A stretch of DNA of 64,000 nt, from NCBI RefSeq assembly GCF_050947875.1, contig NC_134569.1, positions 35,749,277 through 35,813,276 of the forward strand. The letters run 5' to 3'. This DNA comes from Dermacentor variabilis (taxonomy: Eukaryota > Arthropoda > Arachnida > Ixodida > Ixodidae). The position numbers and the translations under genes are program-made. Below, piece by piece: positions 1 through 14,885 of this stretch (positions within the stretch are counted from its first letter, which is position 1; each line of letters begins with the position of its first letter). The notes beneath the pieces were generated by a model. That model searched no databases and was not told where the DNA came from. It saw only the letters and a program-made list of their open reading frames with translations.

Positions 1-2822
1 GCAGTCGGTCACTCGCGTGAACACACATTCTGGTGTCCAGCCTTATTTAATGAAATTTATTAAATGTATTTTCACCTTTAACGTTTTCTTTTCTGCCTTT
101 TTTTACAGCTGAGTGAACTTCCTTGCTCCGCGCTTCGTTCGCTGAAGCTGACGCGCTAATCAGATATATCACGTCTGCGGCTGGTCTGCCCTTAACGACG
201 AGAGCGGGGAAGTGGAGGAGGGGAGAGGTGTCTCTATGTCTGCCGCCGTTATTACGCACTTTTCTGAGGCGCCCGACGCTAAGTTAGCAAGCGCACAAAC
301 AGTTTCTGAAAATATAACGATCGTGGCAGGCGCCTGTTTACGCCAGGATAGCGAATTTCCTTCGCTGCTTCTGATATATGTATATATATATACGAGAGAA
401 AACGGTTGGCGTCATTTGCATGTAAGCAAGCACCCTCGTCTCCCGCGCGTGCTCCTCAATACCGCTAGTCTTTATAAATAATTTTAAGCCCTCTTTTCCA
501 GAAAGAGCTTCCCTTTTCAACGCCATTTCTCGCCACGCTTACATTCTTCCGTCACACGGCAGCCATATTTCTGGCTTCCTGCTCTCCAAGGGCGTTGTCC
601 GCGAGCCTATACCCACTGGTGGCGTTAGCCTAAATTTTATATTTTCGTCTTAGCGGCAATGCTCAGCTCTGCTCCTCTTGTCGTTTTAGCCGCTATACAG
701 CCAGCGCTCAGCCAAGATGGCCGTGAAGCGACGGGAGAAAGCGTGCACACACACGTTTTAATGGACCATTCTTGTGCAAGCGCCCCTCTTTCCTCCTTTC
801 TTCGGGACTTCTGCAGTGAAGGCATTCACTTCTGTCGCACGAGACAGACAACAAAGAAACTTCAGCGTGAAGGGAACGACACGAGATGTATAAGATGACT
901 CTGATCGCAGAAAAGAAGTCCGCGAAATAACGCTGGGAGAGTCATTATACTCGCGTTTACTGCACTCGCTTTACACTATACAACGTGCCCTGCTCTGCCA
1001 CCGACCTAGACGGATCGCGGCTCGACACTCTTCCCACCCGGTGCTTCTCGCCGGAGGAGGGAAAGACGACACAGGGGACGTAGATATAGCCTCCTCGCCT
1101 CTTGCGACTCGCCCCGCTCACGTTCTACCACTCGTAGTCTCTCTATTTTCCTTACCTTTCGTTCGACTGTTGTGTAGCGCCGAACAGAGCGCCGCGTCAC
1201 GTGCAGATGACCGAACCGGCCACTCGGAAAATGGAGGGGCCGTTGCCGAAAGGAGGCCCGATGGTTTGTTCTGGCGATGCGCAAGCTGCGACGCCCTGGC
1301 TTTCTTCTAGACTGCGCCTTTCCAGAGTCTGTGCAGCGGACATGAAGCTATAAACGACTGTAGGGGACGAAGTCACAGGCTATGTTTGCGCCTATAATAC
1401 TAAGTGGATGGTGGATGAAAGCCCTCGTCATCTTCTTAAAGCTAACTATGATTTTCGCTCTATGCGGCAGCAGAGTGGCGCAAGGACGAAAGAAGGTAGA
1501 ACACACGGCTACTACGAAAACCGCACAAACAGGTGCTTCCGGCCCATTCACCGCCTGCAGTCCGTTTCACGATTTTCTAACATTGCGTTGCAATCACGGC
1601 GAGAAAGTGCGCTTGGTAGAAACAACGTGGAAAACAATTCAGCTAAGACAACTTGGATGAAAGTTGTCAAGCATGAGCGGCCCGCCCGTCCTTGCGCAAG
1701 CTTCCATGCCGATCCAAAGGCCACGCCAAAAAAGAAAAAAAAAAAGACCACACCAAAAACGTGTAGGAAATGCGTTCTTCGCGTCATCATGCTCTTGCAC
1801 TAACTGATGCCCCACTTTTTGTTAATTGTCTTCGACTCGGTGACGGGATGGACGCAAATGGGAACCGACCGTTAGAGCGGCTTTCCGGAGTTGTCGAGCG
1901 GTTGAGTGATTCGAGTGGCTGCCCAGATACAGAACAGATTTGGCCAGGCCTATAGTACAGTCTGTCACCCCACTCGTTCACGTCGGCTTTTGCTCCCCTG
2001 GGAGGCTTGTCTCACTTTGCTTTCCCCTTTTTCTAGTCGGCTATTACACTCGATTGCATATATACCAACACGCTTCTGAGTGCCTTGTTGTGTTAAATAT
2101 CTAGCTCAAGATTGCGACAACAGCGCTTTTGCTTGTCCGCCTGGTCTTCAGCTTCGCTTGCGTTTCCCCCCATTGCGCTACAAATGTGTTACACAAAGAC
2201 TGCCTCGCTTCCTGCGATATTCAGATGTTCATACCTGGTTCACTTCTTTTAGGTATCTTATACTTGTTGCTGTACAGTAATTAGTAATGTTGCAATTGTA
2301 ATGAGTCCTGATATGTTTCAGATATCGTCACCCCGATTCAAAAACGTTTTAGTGTCCCCCTAAGAATTACCGCCATTCGATAGCAGAACATTTCGTAGCA
2401 AAAAGCCGATAGTCCGGTCTCTTTTCAATGCGCTTCGATCAATTAGATCGTTTTAGGTGCGCAATGAATGGAAACATATTGTTTGCACACTATGGCTTTG
2501 CCTTTAATATAACTGCACATATAAATTTAAAAAGTGAATCATAAATAGGAAGGAACTGTAATTATGAACTGATGATAAGTGACTGCGAGCACCAGCATTG
2601 GAATTACGCTGTAATTGGCGCGACCTGTCATGATTCATCACGTGGGCAAAGCTGCCGCGTTTGCCGTTCAGGAAGAGCAGGAGCTGATTCAGAACGAGTC
2701 TTTAGCGAAGCCATGTGAGCTATAGCAGCGATGTGGTTCACATTGCAGCTAGCGCAAATTATGAGACATCGAAGGATTCAAAAAACAAATAATATTGTTC
2801 CAATTAAACATGAAGAAAGACG
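1..2822. other. unrecognised intergenic sequence
   Basis: Moderate GC with short overlapping ORFs on both strands, none above 131 codons and none with a motif I recognise. No RNA gene or repeat was seen. Confidence 0.4.
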
Positions 2823-2999
2823 GTTAACCGAGGGGCCCGAATTTATTAGTCATATCATAAGAAGCCAACAAACCCCGAGACTAAGAAAAACATAGGGGAA
2901 ATTCCTTGTGTTTAATAAATGAAATAAAGAAACGATAAATTAAAGAAACAACTTGCCGCAGGTGGGGAACGATCCCACAAGCGTCGCATTTCACGAAGG
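2823..2999 (-). repeat. tRNA-linked dispersed repeat, copy A (truncated)
   Basis: The body reads ttaaccgaggggcccgaat, attagtcatatcataagaag and ccaacaaac, then runs into cttgccgcaggtggggaacg with the reverse complement of a tRNA-like B box (gatcccac). The tRNA-like part stops before the A box. It shares the body with copies near 17188, 18515 and 24890. Confidence 0.75.
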
Positions 3000-5217
3000 T
3001 TGTGGATCGTTCAAATGTTCAGTGACATGTTTCAAATTAAACATGCCATTGTTGTCGACGAAGTCTGTATACGCGTATCGAAAGTAGCTTCGAACGGTTC
3101 CAAAAGCATTCCCGCTACGTTAATATTGCACTGCCAAAATCCCCGCATTCTTCGAACTAAAACCCGCAGCACAATTCGCGAAACGCTCGTTTTGTGCACG
3201 TGTGTGCACACGCTCACTGGGCAATCGAGATAAGACGCGCCGACAAACACGCACGCACCCAATCGCTGGCCGCAAATGCGCACGAATGCTGCACTTAGAC
3301 ATGATTGGCCTCGGTTGTACAGACCTGGGTATTCAATATTAACATGCGTCACACTGTACGCTCGCAGCGATCGTTTATAATATTTCACGCAAGCTGCCTC
3401 GGCGGACCGCATTATGGGAGCTGCTTAGTTGGCGTACAGTGTATTTTATGAAGAGCGCACGTCTGTAAAGTGTGCCGCGCTTTCTGTTTGGCCAGCATCA
3501 TTAATATAACAGTGATCAGTTTCCCTCGTTCCGAGGTTACTTCAAAAATTCCCACAAAAGGCGCCCGCATAGGGCTGCAAATGAGCGCCGAAAGTTAAAT
3601 TACGGAAAGCACGCCGTATTATCCCTCATATACCACGCTGACTCGACGCTCATGGGAAATCGCGCCATGCTCTTTCCTTTATAACAATACAATACAACAC
3701 AATACAATACAATACAATACAATACAGTACAATACAATACAATAATACATACGTCTTCTCCATAGTCATCATGTAAGGATGGTGCTATCAGCAGTTTTGA
3801 TGGCAATGGTCAACACCGCAACTGCACACATTGTTCCAACGCTTGTTCAGGTCAAAGTCAGAGGCGCCATATTGGAATCCCATTCACAGCTCCTATGACG
3901 CAATTGGAGGTAAACAAAAAATGATCGGCTCGTACAAGTGGTGCACGTAGTGTTTTGCCTGCATTCATTCCGGATACGGGTAACGGGTATTGGGCCTTAT
4001 AAAGTAAAGCTCTTCCAATATGTTTTTATTCCAATCCCCTGACGTCAAAATGCGTAACCGCCAACGCAAGCATCGGGAGGTGACTCGCAGGGTTGTCTGA
4101 ACACAAACTCTCTCCTCATTTATAGGAGGCCGCTTTGTTTGTTTTAAAAAACGAAACGAATAACATTGCCTATATAGGGAGCGGCTTGTCTTATCTATCT
4201 GGCTGACAAGAGGCGAGGAGACGGATTCAATGGAGAGGGTTTCGATTGGGCCGAGCCAGTGCACTGAAAATTGATAACCGCACGAAGAGGGTGGGGCCGG
4301 CGTCGGCGATTGGTCCGCTTTCCCTTACTTGGCTTCAGGTGGCTAGTCAAAAATCGTGGCGGCATGCAACGGAAGGTTAAGAATGGCGCTAAAACGGATC
4401 CTCAGCAAAAAAGAGTTGGCAGAGCTAGGTCATAAATGTGCTGAAATTGCTTGAAAACGTTATACGGCCACGCAAAAGGGTTTATTGTATACAGATATAA
4501 ACCCATGCTCTCAGGCCGGTGTGAGTATATATAGCTAGAGCCCGAGCGATCGGCGGCAGCTATTTTTTATTCCTTTCGGAACGAGGCAGCCTGCGGCTAT
4601 TAAAAAAAATTCAATTTTGTTCGGCATATTAATGCATCTTTAACGCGTACACGTCACTTTGACGTGGTGAGTGACGTGCGTGGTTTTGTGACATCGTGTG
4701 ACAGGCAGGTCAGGTGGGTGCCGTCCGAAAGCTTTTGACCAATAGCCGAGGACTAATGGGTAAAAGGCGTCGAATCATAAATAACAATGTTTTTTTGTTC
4801 AGTCCAATGATCCATAATCAGTGTGTACGCGTCATATAAGATGGGGAGCTATGGCGGTTTTCGTGACGTCGCGTGTCAGAAAGGCGAATTGGGGGTGGTT
4901 CAAAGAAGTTTTTGACCATTCGCGGAGGGCTGATTGCAGAATTGTAATGGGAAAGTTTGGAATAGCTTTACGTTATAGCGCGCGTATTTAGCGGGATAGA
5001 AAGATGTCAGCAAAACATTTCAAACGAGCAACATTAAATGCTGAATCATTCTTTGTTTTTGGCTGAAACGCGCCGTATAATTAAAGTGATGTCTGAGTTA
5101 AATCATGCCACCAGTCCCGTAGGTACCTCTGTATGCGTTATCAGCTTGTAGCCTTCTCAACCAGTTTAGCAACAATGGCTATGCTACAAGATCGGCTAGT
5201 ATCTGCGAGAGCAGCGT

Positions 5218-5220
<3 letters not shown>
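3000..5220. other. unrecognised sequence with one pentanucleotide array
   Basis: Nothing beyond the array at 3683. Short T/A-rich stretches and no coding motif. Confidence 0.4.
3683..3748. repeat. (AATAC)n pentanucleotide array
   Basis: About 12 imperfect units, with variants acaac, cagtac and aataat. Confidence 0.95.

Positions 5221-5263
<43 letters not shown>
5221..5263. repeat. (GA)n microsatellite
   Basis: 43 bases of pure GA. Confidence 0.97.
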
Positions 5264-5265
<2 letters not shown>

Positions 5266-8200
5266 ATGATATGCTGGTGATGTTAGCCTGGCTGATCAAC
5301 TGGCATGCTAGTTCAGGTGATGGGTAATAAATATGACTTACAATGTGATCACATCATGAATTCGTGCATGCAATGATTTGGTTTTGAAACTGTATATGAC
5401 AACTAGGCGTGAAGCCGGAATAATCAATAATGCACGCCGTTGTTTGTACAAAATTTAAACGCTGCATACACCCTACCCCTTGCAGCTCCACAAAGCCTTT
5501 AGTTTTTACTGAGTGACTCGACAAATAGCGCCATATTTACCGAGAGAAAACAAGTGTTTACCATCAGACCGGCCAAAGCAGTGAAATAGAAAAAAAACAC
5601 TACAAAAGCACACCTTGTTTTCATTGCGAAAGAGCGCTTCAATGTCGTGTGCAATGTATAAAGTAAACAGACTGCTTCTCTCTAATTCGCGAAACTCAAC
5701 TTCAGAAAAGTCCTGATAAACCGGTTAGCACTGAAGAGCCTTGCGCGTATGTTAGACAGAATGAGCTTCTTCAGCCTCCGCTCTAGAATTCTGTGGTATA
5801 AAGACGATATTTACGCTACTATATAATGAAACACGTGTCGAAACAGCAGTAGTCACTTCTTCAAGAGTGTACATAAGGTGTACGAAACATTTTAGTTCAG
5901 TATAACACCACCGTTGCAAAAAAAAAAAAAAAAAAATGAATCACTTGCAGAAAAAAAAAAATAAACGAGTGACGTGCACCATACGCAGCAAGCCGCTAAG
6001 AACCAGACAACTGCAAAGATAGCAGAGAGATCGCAACTTACAGAAGGGACTAGTGCATGTCTAGCGAGAAGCAGATAGAGAGAGAAGAGAAGAAAGGCAG
6101 GTAGGTTAGCTAAGTTCCGCAAAAGTTATCATAATGTAGATAAATTCACCGACGCTTATGCCTTCTTATTTTCTTCCCCTTTATTCCCAGCTACACTGCG
6201 CTTCAAGCCCAAAGCATTGTTAGCGCCCACAGTTACTTTGCTTTCTACTCAGAACAAGAAGAAATGGTCGACACGGCGAATGAGAAAAGTAGAACAGCAT
6301 CCTGCAGTATTCAAAGAGCGTCTCGGCACCCTTTATTCGTGCCGGGTAGTGCAACTGTCAGTGTAATGAATTACGTTCAAGGCATGACTGTCAGTTGCTG
6401 ATATTTAGCATTGTTGTCTTCCTCTTATTTGCTTCGTCTTGCGCCTTCCGGGCTACCCACCCTGCGCCCTGGAGAGCGCAGGGCGCGCGTAAAATTCGGG
6501 AAAACATCAGATTTAGCAAGCAAGGCATAAAATTTGGCATCCTATGGGATGCTTGCCTTTCGAAAACCGCGACGAAGATAAAGCGTTCGCTCCTCGGTTG
6601 ACGTCAAACTTCTCACTAAACTCGCTCATCGACAAAGAGAGGCAACGGTGTAAGGGAACGAATAGGAGCAACGGGAAAAATATTGAAACAACATAAGAAA
6701 AAAAAAGGCCATGCATTTCAGAGGTAACTCTGCTCGCATTGCACGCCCTGGCGGCGCTTTAGCTGGAACGTCCACGCCGCGGTCTGACGTCGTTTCGCGG
6801 CAACAAGTTCCCGTCCACGCGATATTCGGTCTCTCCTACGACTAACGCTAGCGCGCTCGCGCGCGTGCAGAAAGCGTTTGCCGCTTGGTCGCGTCAGAAT
6901 TTCTCCAAGTGCGCGTCGAGAAAAGCGGCCTCCTTTCCTTCGATGCCCGTCTTTAGCTTCAACCACGCAGCCATTCCCTTTGCCCGCGCCTGCCTGTTCT
7001 TGCTCTTCCGGCGTCTCTTATCTTTCTTCCGTTCAGCGCTGTTTCCTAATCTCCGCATTCCAAGTTTCTATGTTCACGCTCGACTCGTTCAAAATTGATT
7101 CTCGCCGCTAGAAATGAAAGAGAGCAAGAAACGATGGGAAGAGAGTGAGAAGGCACTGCCTGGGAAGCGTGCGAAAAGGCCCCGAAAGAAAGAAGGAATT
7201 AGATGAAAAAGAATCGCGTACAGCTGGCAGCTTTCCACCACCGCCGCAGCGCGCACTGGCAAAAGAGTGAGCTTCAACAGTAGAAAGATAGAGTGAACGC
7301 TACCGGGGGGAGGGGGGGGGGTTGCGGCGGCAGTGAAGCGACGGTGTTTCATGCGCTGGAGAAAGGCAGGCTCGCGGTTTTCGACGAATCAGTATACGGC
7401 CCTCGTACTGTAAAGACGCGCCGAGACAGGCTTCGCAAAGGAAGTACGCGTGCGAGGGAGACAAGGTGGAAGTGGAGAGTGGCCTCTGCGGCTTGGCGAG
7501 TGCCGAGGCTGGCGCTGCATCACTGTGGAATCGGGGTGCCACCCTTTCTAGCATAACCTATTCTCCTCCCACAACCCCGTTGCATCTCACGCCCTCCTTC
7601 CTTGCTCGCTTCTTCCTTTTTTTTTCTTTTTTTTTCCAACGAGTCTGTTTCTTTCAGTAAACGCCTTTAAGAGACAAGAGCATAAAAAAAAGGTGGACTG
7701 GAAGAGAGCCTCAAATGATAGCAGCAGGCGACTCTCGAACAATGCGCTCTCTGACGATGCGACGAGAAGCATGAAATATAAAGCAAAATATCAAAAAGCG
7801 AGATTGTTAGGAGAGAGAGGTGAGAGCGCGAGCGGAAACGTCCTTGAAGCACCTTGCAAGTATACAGGAAGGTTTCAGCGCGGACGTGCAATTCGGGCCA
7901 AAATATTTTCCAGCAAAACTAAGAACATGCGAACAGCTCCACTGCGGGTGCATGGGGAAATACGGGACGCACACGCACACAAACAGAAAAAGAAAGAAAG
8001 CAGGAAGGGTTATAGGCAAGGCGTGGCGCGCTCGCGAAATAGTGTTTGCCAAGAAGAAGAAAGAGTGAGTAAGACGACGTGTGCTCGTGAAGGGGTGTAT
8101 TCGAAAACAACGTGCTTGCATGACGCCGCGCTGAAGCAGGAGCTCTTTTCCGTCCCTGACGTGGGACGAGAAAGAAAGAAAGTGTGTGAAGAAGCAGAGA

Positions 8201-9504
8201 AAAAGAAAAAAAAATATGCCGCTAACAAATGCAACGTATCCCCCGGACAAATAACAGCCCCGAACGGCCTAAGCATGGAGCTAGAAATTCAGCCTGCAAG
8301 GTAGACATAAGAGAAATGTAGCTACACGAGAAGAAAAAGAAAACGAGGAGGAAGTGTCATGAAAGCTTGAGAGTAAACGCAGATAATCTCCGAGTTTCTT
8401 GTTCGCCGGTTAACTTTTCTTACTTCTTCGCTATCCGTGGAGACCAGGCACGACAAACTTTCCGGGCCAGCTCCGGAAGTTGTAACTGTTGGCAGCGTTC
8501 GCCGTCTACCTGGCGGTTTCTTTTTCTCTCAAGGGAATCCGCCTATATCGCTATACGGTCTTGCCTATACCTTCGCCCGACGAAAAATATGCAAATGCTG
8601 ACCGCAAAATTAACACTACCCTTAAACGTATTCTCTCCGCAGGCCCTGATGAAACACGAATCAATATCTCGCATGTTCAATACCATCAACGTGTCGTGAA
8701 GACACTCCTTGGCGAAAAAATTTGTAGGGCCAAAAAAATAAAGCTATCCTTCATGTCGTGATCTTTGCCTCTGTAAAGAGCCGACCGTTAGGTCGGCGGA
8801 GCGCACTCCGAAGAGACTGGTGTTGGACGTCAAAGTGGATGTTCATCAGAAAACTACGCGTGCTCCTATGACCTTTTGTCCACTTTTTCTCGTGCAGGGT
8901 ATAGCCAGCCCATGATGAATGGTTTATGATGGGGGAAGAAAGAGCGTTACTCTCTGCCACCCAGCCGAAAGCACGGCTCAGCGCCTTGCGATGTGTAGGT
9001 TGGTCGGAGAGAAAGTATAATCGGTTGGGAGGGGGCAGTTGTCGGAAGGCAGATACAAGGCTGGACCACCGCAGGGTGGTGATGGCTTGGTTGCATTTGT
9101 TGCTGTACCCTGCAGTGGCCAGGTTGTCCGCCGAGTTCCAAGAGGAGCACGGAGCGGTAGCTACAAGGGCCAGGTCATGTTTGTGGAGTCAAGCAACTAC
9201 ACGAGTCGTAGGGCTCGAAAAAGTAGCCTGGGGAAGGAGAAGTCCTCGCTACGGGCAGCGAGGTCAAGGTGAAAAGCAGATGCACTATGACGCAAACCAA
9301 AAATTCCCAAGCACTAAAGAAGGACACGGAAAGAGGCGCGCGGAAAGAGTTCTATGCCCTAACACGCCCAACACACCACTCTGCTCTGCTCGACGACTGA
9401 GTGTTAAGTAGCGGGTATTTTTTCCACAGGAACTGCAAGCTGGTGAGGTTGCTCGGTCTCGGATTGTAGAGGCGGACGGCAGTTTCTACGCAGTCGATGC
9501 GAAG
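5264..9504. other. unrecognised; GA/CT-rich low-complexity part 6800-8400
   Basis: From about 6800 to 8400 the sequence alternates CT-rich and GA-rich stretches, which produces long Lys/Arg/Ser-rich open frames (for example 7693-8304 plus and 7807-8250 minus) overlapping on both strands. No domain is visible. A short gcaggtaggttagct near 6098 may be the edge of the repeat found at 31345. Confidence 0.4.
7305..7321. repeat. G homopolymer
   Basis: G6-A-G10. Confidence 0.95.
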
Positions 9505-9732
9505 TCAGGAAATGTGGGCTCTCTCGCAGCTGTTCAGACATGTTTGGTAGTCTTTGGCGTTCTTCCAGTTGCAACCCTGAGGTCGGGAGGCAGAACCATA
9601 ACCTGTCGTCAAAGGGGGTGTCTCGTGGCGGCAGTTGCCGTTATTACGGCACTGATGAGTGCTACAGTTTGGCAAACGGCGTCTCAGTGCGTTTGCGTCT
9701 TCGTTACCAGGGACCACGATATCGAAGGACAT
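9505..9732 (-). CDS. small cysteine-rich ORF, unknown
   Basis: A 75-codon frame on the minus strand has six cysteines in its second half: CSTHQCRNNGNC, then GC, then YQTCLNSC, giving spacing C-x4-C-x5-C-x19-C-x10-C-x3-C. The final C-x3-C and dense cysteines recall secreted tick salivary peptides, but no family fits by spacing. No signal peptide is seen in this frame. The flanking minus-strand sequence also has a CVRC in a different frame (near 9760), so this could be an exon or a decayed gene. It could equally be chance. Confidence 0.2.
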   Translation of the reverse strand: MSFDIVVPGNEDANALRRRLPNCSTHQCRNNGNCRHETPPLTTGYGSASRPQGCNWKNAKDYQTCLNSCERAHIS

Positions 9733-10308
9733 AGGGAGACGATGAGCCTGGCTTCTTGCAGCGCACGCAGCTGGATGTATAGAAGTGCCACTTCAAGTGT
9801 GGCTCTCCGAGGTACCGCAGGCACTCTAGGGCAGGACTAGAGTCTCTGACGCTGGCCACCGGTTTCTCAGTGGGGCTCTCAGCCGCATGTATAGCGCCAG
9901 GTGGAGGCCCGCGGTCGCTGTAGTGGTGCAGCTGGCGTGGAAGGAGAGTCGGCGTTACTTCTGTTTTTCCAAGGCAGAAGAAAGCTCCTCCATGATGTTT
10001 TCCGCCGATTTAAGAGGAAGCTTTAGCTCGGGGGCTCCTATCTAAATACATGCAAAAGGAGAATTCGTTTTCTCGGCAACTACTGCACAAAATTTGACGA
10101 GGTTAGTGGCATCTAAAAGAAAAATTTAATATCTAGTGTTTGTTGGTTTCCAATTCTCAATATAGGTTATCAATGTTTATTAATGTTTATTGTTTAATGT
10201 TTATTTAAGTTTATTATAATCACAATTCTGTGAATTGCATCTCATAGTGCATCTAAAGCGGACAAAATTCTTATGTTGCTCATGAATCTTAGAAAAATTC
10301 AGTAGTAT
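9733..10308. other. unrecognised sequence
   Basis: No repeat or coding motif I can name; a stretch of attgtttattaatg-like sequence lies near 10160-10210. Confidence 0.35.
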
Positions 10309-10535
10309 TGTTCCGCGAAGGAAGGATTAAGAACTGGAGACTATTTACAAAGTATATTTACAAAGAATACCGGCAGCGATGGCCAGTTCAGTCGACAGCT
10401 CGAGAGCCAGAAAGCGTTCGTCGTCTTCGTCGGGGCGCCCGTGTGTATCGTCCACAAGAAACACGCAATATGCATTTATCATTACGTCCGGCGGCAGAAG
10501 AACCGTCCCGGGGCGTCTAAATATCGGTGATAACA
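10309..10535 (-). repeat. possible LTR downstream of the integrase remnant
   Basis: On the minus strand it would begin TGTTATCACCG and end CGCGGAACA, giving a TGTT...AACA inverted repeat just after the integrase remnant, where a 3' LTR is expected. It is only about 227 bases, there is no clear polypurine tract before it and no second copy to compare. Confidence 0.3.
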
Positions 10536-10552
10536 GGAGAGTAATATGATCT

Positions 10553-11102
10553 TCACTTGTAACGCGAAATGACACAGAAAGAGCCTAGAAACAGACATGA
10601 CGAGGGAGAGTAATACGATTTGAGGCGTGCGACATGCACAACATCTGTGGAATTCGGCGCAGATGAGGCACTGGTACTGACTGGGGTGATTTCGTACGTA
10701 ACTGTAGTCACGGCACCCAGCGCTCGATACGGGCCTGTGTACCGAGACAGGAGTTTTTTCTGATAGGCCAACGTGACGAGTCGGGGACCACAGGAGCACC
10801 AGAGATCCAGGTGAAAAGTGGACGTCTCTGTGTTGGCGATCGCACAAACGCCGTTGCTTCTCTTTGGAGGTCAGGAGGTGGGCGCGGGCAAATTCGCGTG
10901 CTTGGGCTGCGCTGGTGATGGCGTCAAGTGCATACCCGCCGGTCTCTGCTGCGGCGGATGGAAGGGATGCGCCCAGTGGCAATGTGGGTTCTTGGCCTAA
11001 CAGAAGAAAGAGCCGCTTCGGAGTCGCGCCTGAGCTAACGCTTCCTCCTAATAATGATGTATTGCCGTCTGCTACTGTACCGGGCCCAATCAGGGAAGCC
11101 AC
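10553..11102 (-). pseudogene. Ty3/gypsy integrase C-terminal remnant
   Basis: The first frame (from 11102) shows LFLLLGQEPTLPLGASLPS, like the region after the integrase core of many Ty3/gypsy elements, then KEKQRRLCDRQHRDVHFSPG and GSLVLLWSP. A frameshift at an A6 run near 10757 moves to the next frame, which carries the GPY/F module: SRYTGPYRALGAV (GPY at about 10727-10735) ending HVARLKSYYSP. The catalytic core is absent. Its origin is separate from the Gmr1-like elements, judged by sequence. Confidence 0.75.
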
Positions 11103-11154
11103 TTGGCTTTGGCAGGTCTGCGTTTAATATATTGCAGTATATGATGAAAATAAA

Positions 11155-13184
<2,030 letters not shown>

Positions 13185-13983
13185 AACATGGAAATAATAA
13201 CTGTAGTATACCGGCCTCCGAATGGCATTATTTAAAGTTTCATAGACTTCTTTGAAACATTTTTAGGCTACGTTAGGGCAAATAATTTGCGCCTCATCCG
13301 TGGAGGAGATTTCAATGTCGATGTCACAGGGGATATCACCTTAACCCAACGTTTTCTTATTACCATTCAGTCGACTGGTTTCATGAATTTAATGAACACA
13401 CCTACACGTGTTACACAGACTACTTTATCCTGTATTGATCTCCTCATTACCAATATTGAAACTATCGTCAACCAAGCTGGTACCATTACCTCAGATATTA
13501 GCGATCACTGTCCTGTGTATATGTTCTAGTACATATATCCGAAAAATTGCAGGCATCCTGGAACGCCTATTTATAGCTCAATATATATCAAGCTCAATAT
13601 ATGTCAAATAGCGCTCTGGAAACATTCAAGTACAACATTAGTATTCACGATTGGTCCCACTTATACAGGATAAAAGACGCAGATGTTGCGTACACAAAGC
13701 TTATTTCCGAATTCATAACAATATACTCTTCACATTTTCCTTTCAAAGAAATTAAATGCTAAAAAAAATCAGGAAACCGTGGTTGACACCCGCACATATT
13801 AAAATGATAAAGAACAAGAATAACCTTTACCACTTACTACTTACTCGGTCACTAGAAATTTTGATTAGATTCAAAAGCGCACGAAACAAACTGAACGCTG
13901 AGCTTAGACACGCCAAGCGAACATATTATCAGCAAATATTTTCTGAACTTACAAGGAAACAGCCTAATGTAGCTTGGAAATAG
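13185..13983 (+). pseudogene. LINE endonuclease C-terminus and linker
   Basis: An EEP-type endonuclease end is visible: YRPPNG near 13210, GGDFNVD at 13303-13323, TPTRVT, SCIDLLITN and SDHCPVYMF up to 13529. The Asp/Asn and Asp/His pairs (GDFN, SDH) match the active-site blocks of APE-like endonucleases. It continues in other frames as HDWSHLYRIKDADVAYTK (about 13650-13690) and then PWLTPAHIKMIKNKNNLY (from about 13780) to AKRTYYQQIF, followed by a stop at 13981. A stop lies also just after YRPPNGII. Confidence 0.8.
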
Positions 13984-14014
13984 ATAAATGACGGTATGGG
14001 TACGCGGCAGAAAG

Positions 14015-14045
<31 letters not shown>
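14015..14045. repeat. (TA)n at the left edge of the LINE palindrome
   Basis: About 30 bases of TA directly before the left arm; a second (TA)n forms the palindrome centre. Confidence 0.95.
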
Positions 14046-14226
14046 TACTACTGTCATCTTCTTTGTACTTATTCTAACTAATGCAACTCAAATTGGACCA
14101 GAGGTGTAATTTGTCAGGCATTTGATTACATTGGATAATTAGATCGTCTGCATCAGGACCCGAAATTAATATGCTGCTGTCGTCCGCATATATGATAAAT
14201 TTTATGGTTGAATCAATGTTCACGAT

Positions 14227-14262
<36 letters not shown>

Positions 14263-14443
14263 ATCGTGAGCATTGATTCAACCATAAAATTTATCATATA
14301 TGCGGGCGACAGCAGCATATTAATTTCGGGTCCTAATGCAGACGATTTAATTATCCAATGTAATCAAATACTTGACAAATAGCACCTCTGGTCCAATTTC
14401 AGTTTCATTAGAATAAGTACAAAGAAGATGACAGTAGTAATAT
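14041..14443. repeat. long inverted duplication of a LINE RT segment
   Basis: The left arm (14041-14229) and right arm (14258-14443) are near-perfect reverse complements of about 185 bases, joined by a (TA)n core at 14227-14259. The right arm is the plus-strand RT of the LINE; the left arm is the same segment inverted. Read on the minus strand, the left arm has the intact YADD box (codons at 14179-14190), while the right arm has YAGD. Confidence 0.95.
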
Positions 14444-14885
14444 TTAGAGCTAAAAATACGATAGTCAAAACATGCCATGCTGTCAAATGCCAAGACCAAG
14501 AAGTTCAAGTAGTGAATGAACACAAAATTCTCGGGGTTACGTTTTCTTCAAACTTAAGCTGGGATAAACACATAGAAGATGTTTGTAGAAAACTAGCCGC
14601 AATGACGGGAAACTTATCTCGTTGCCCACATCTCCTTCCAACACAGGCCAAAATCCAAATTTATCATGCACCGTTTGATTCATATATTAACTAGTGTGGT
14701 CTAGTATGGGCTACAACGACAAAAATAAACGTTGCAAAGATAAGTGTACTTGAAAAGAGGATCATGCGACATATTGCAAACCTTGATTACCAGTCTCCCA
14801 TGCGAAGTGCTTTTATAAGCTACAATACAATTAGTGCGGAATATATGTATCCGTATCGCCTGCTCCGCTTTTTTACTTTTCCACT
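14258..14885 (+). pseudogene. LINE reverse transcriptase, C-terminal half
   Basis: The catalytic box reads YAGDSSILIS (14299-14310 for YAGD), with Gly in place of the first Asp of YADD. It is followed by STKKMTVVIF, HKILGVTFSSNLSWDKHI and the thumb-like LPTQAKIQIYHAPFDSYIN. A stop at 14692 is followed by further readable sequence, CGLVWATTTK and EKRIMRHIANLDYQSP, to about 14830. The RT is dead. Confidence 0.8.

Noticed and set aside
7693..8304. 203-codon plus-strand ORF, the longest outside elements
   Set aside because: GA-rich composition gives a Lys/Arg-rich translation, with an overlapping 147-codon ORF on the other strand and no domain or homology I recognise.
9505..9732. Kunitz domain
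   Set aside because: The C-terminal GC...C-x3-C is vaguely similar, but the spacing (C-x10-C before C-x3-C) is too short and the N-terminal half does not fit.
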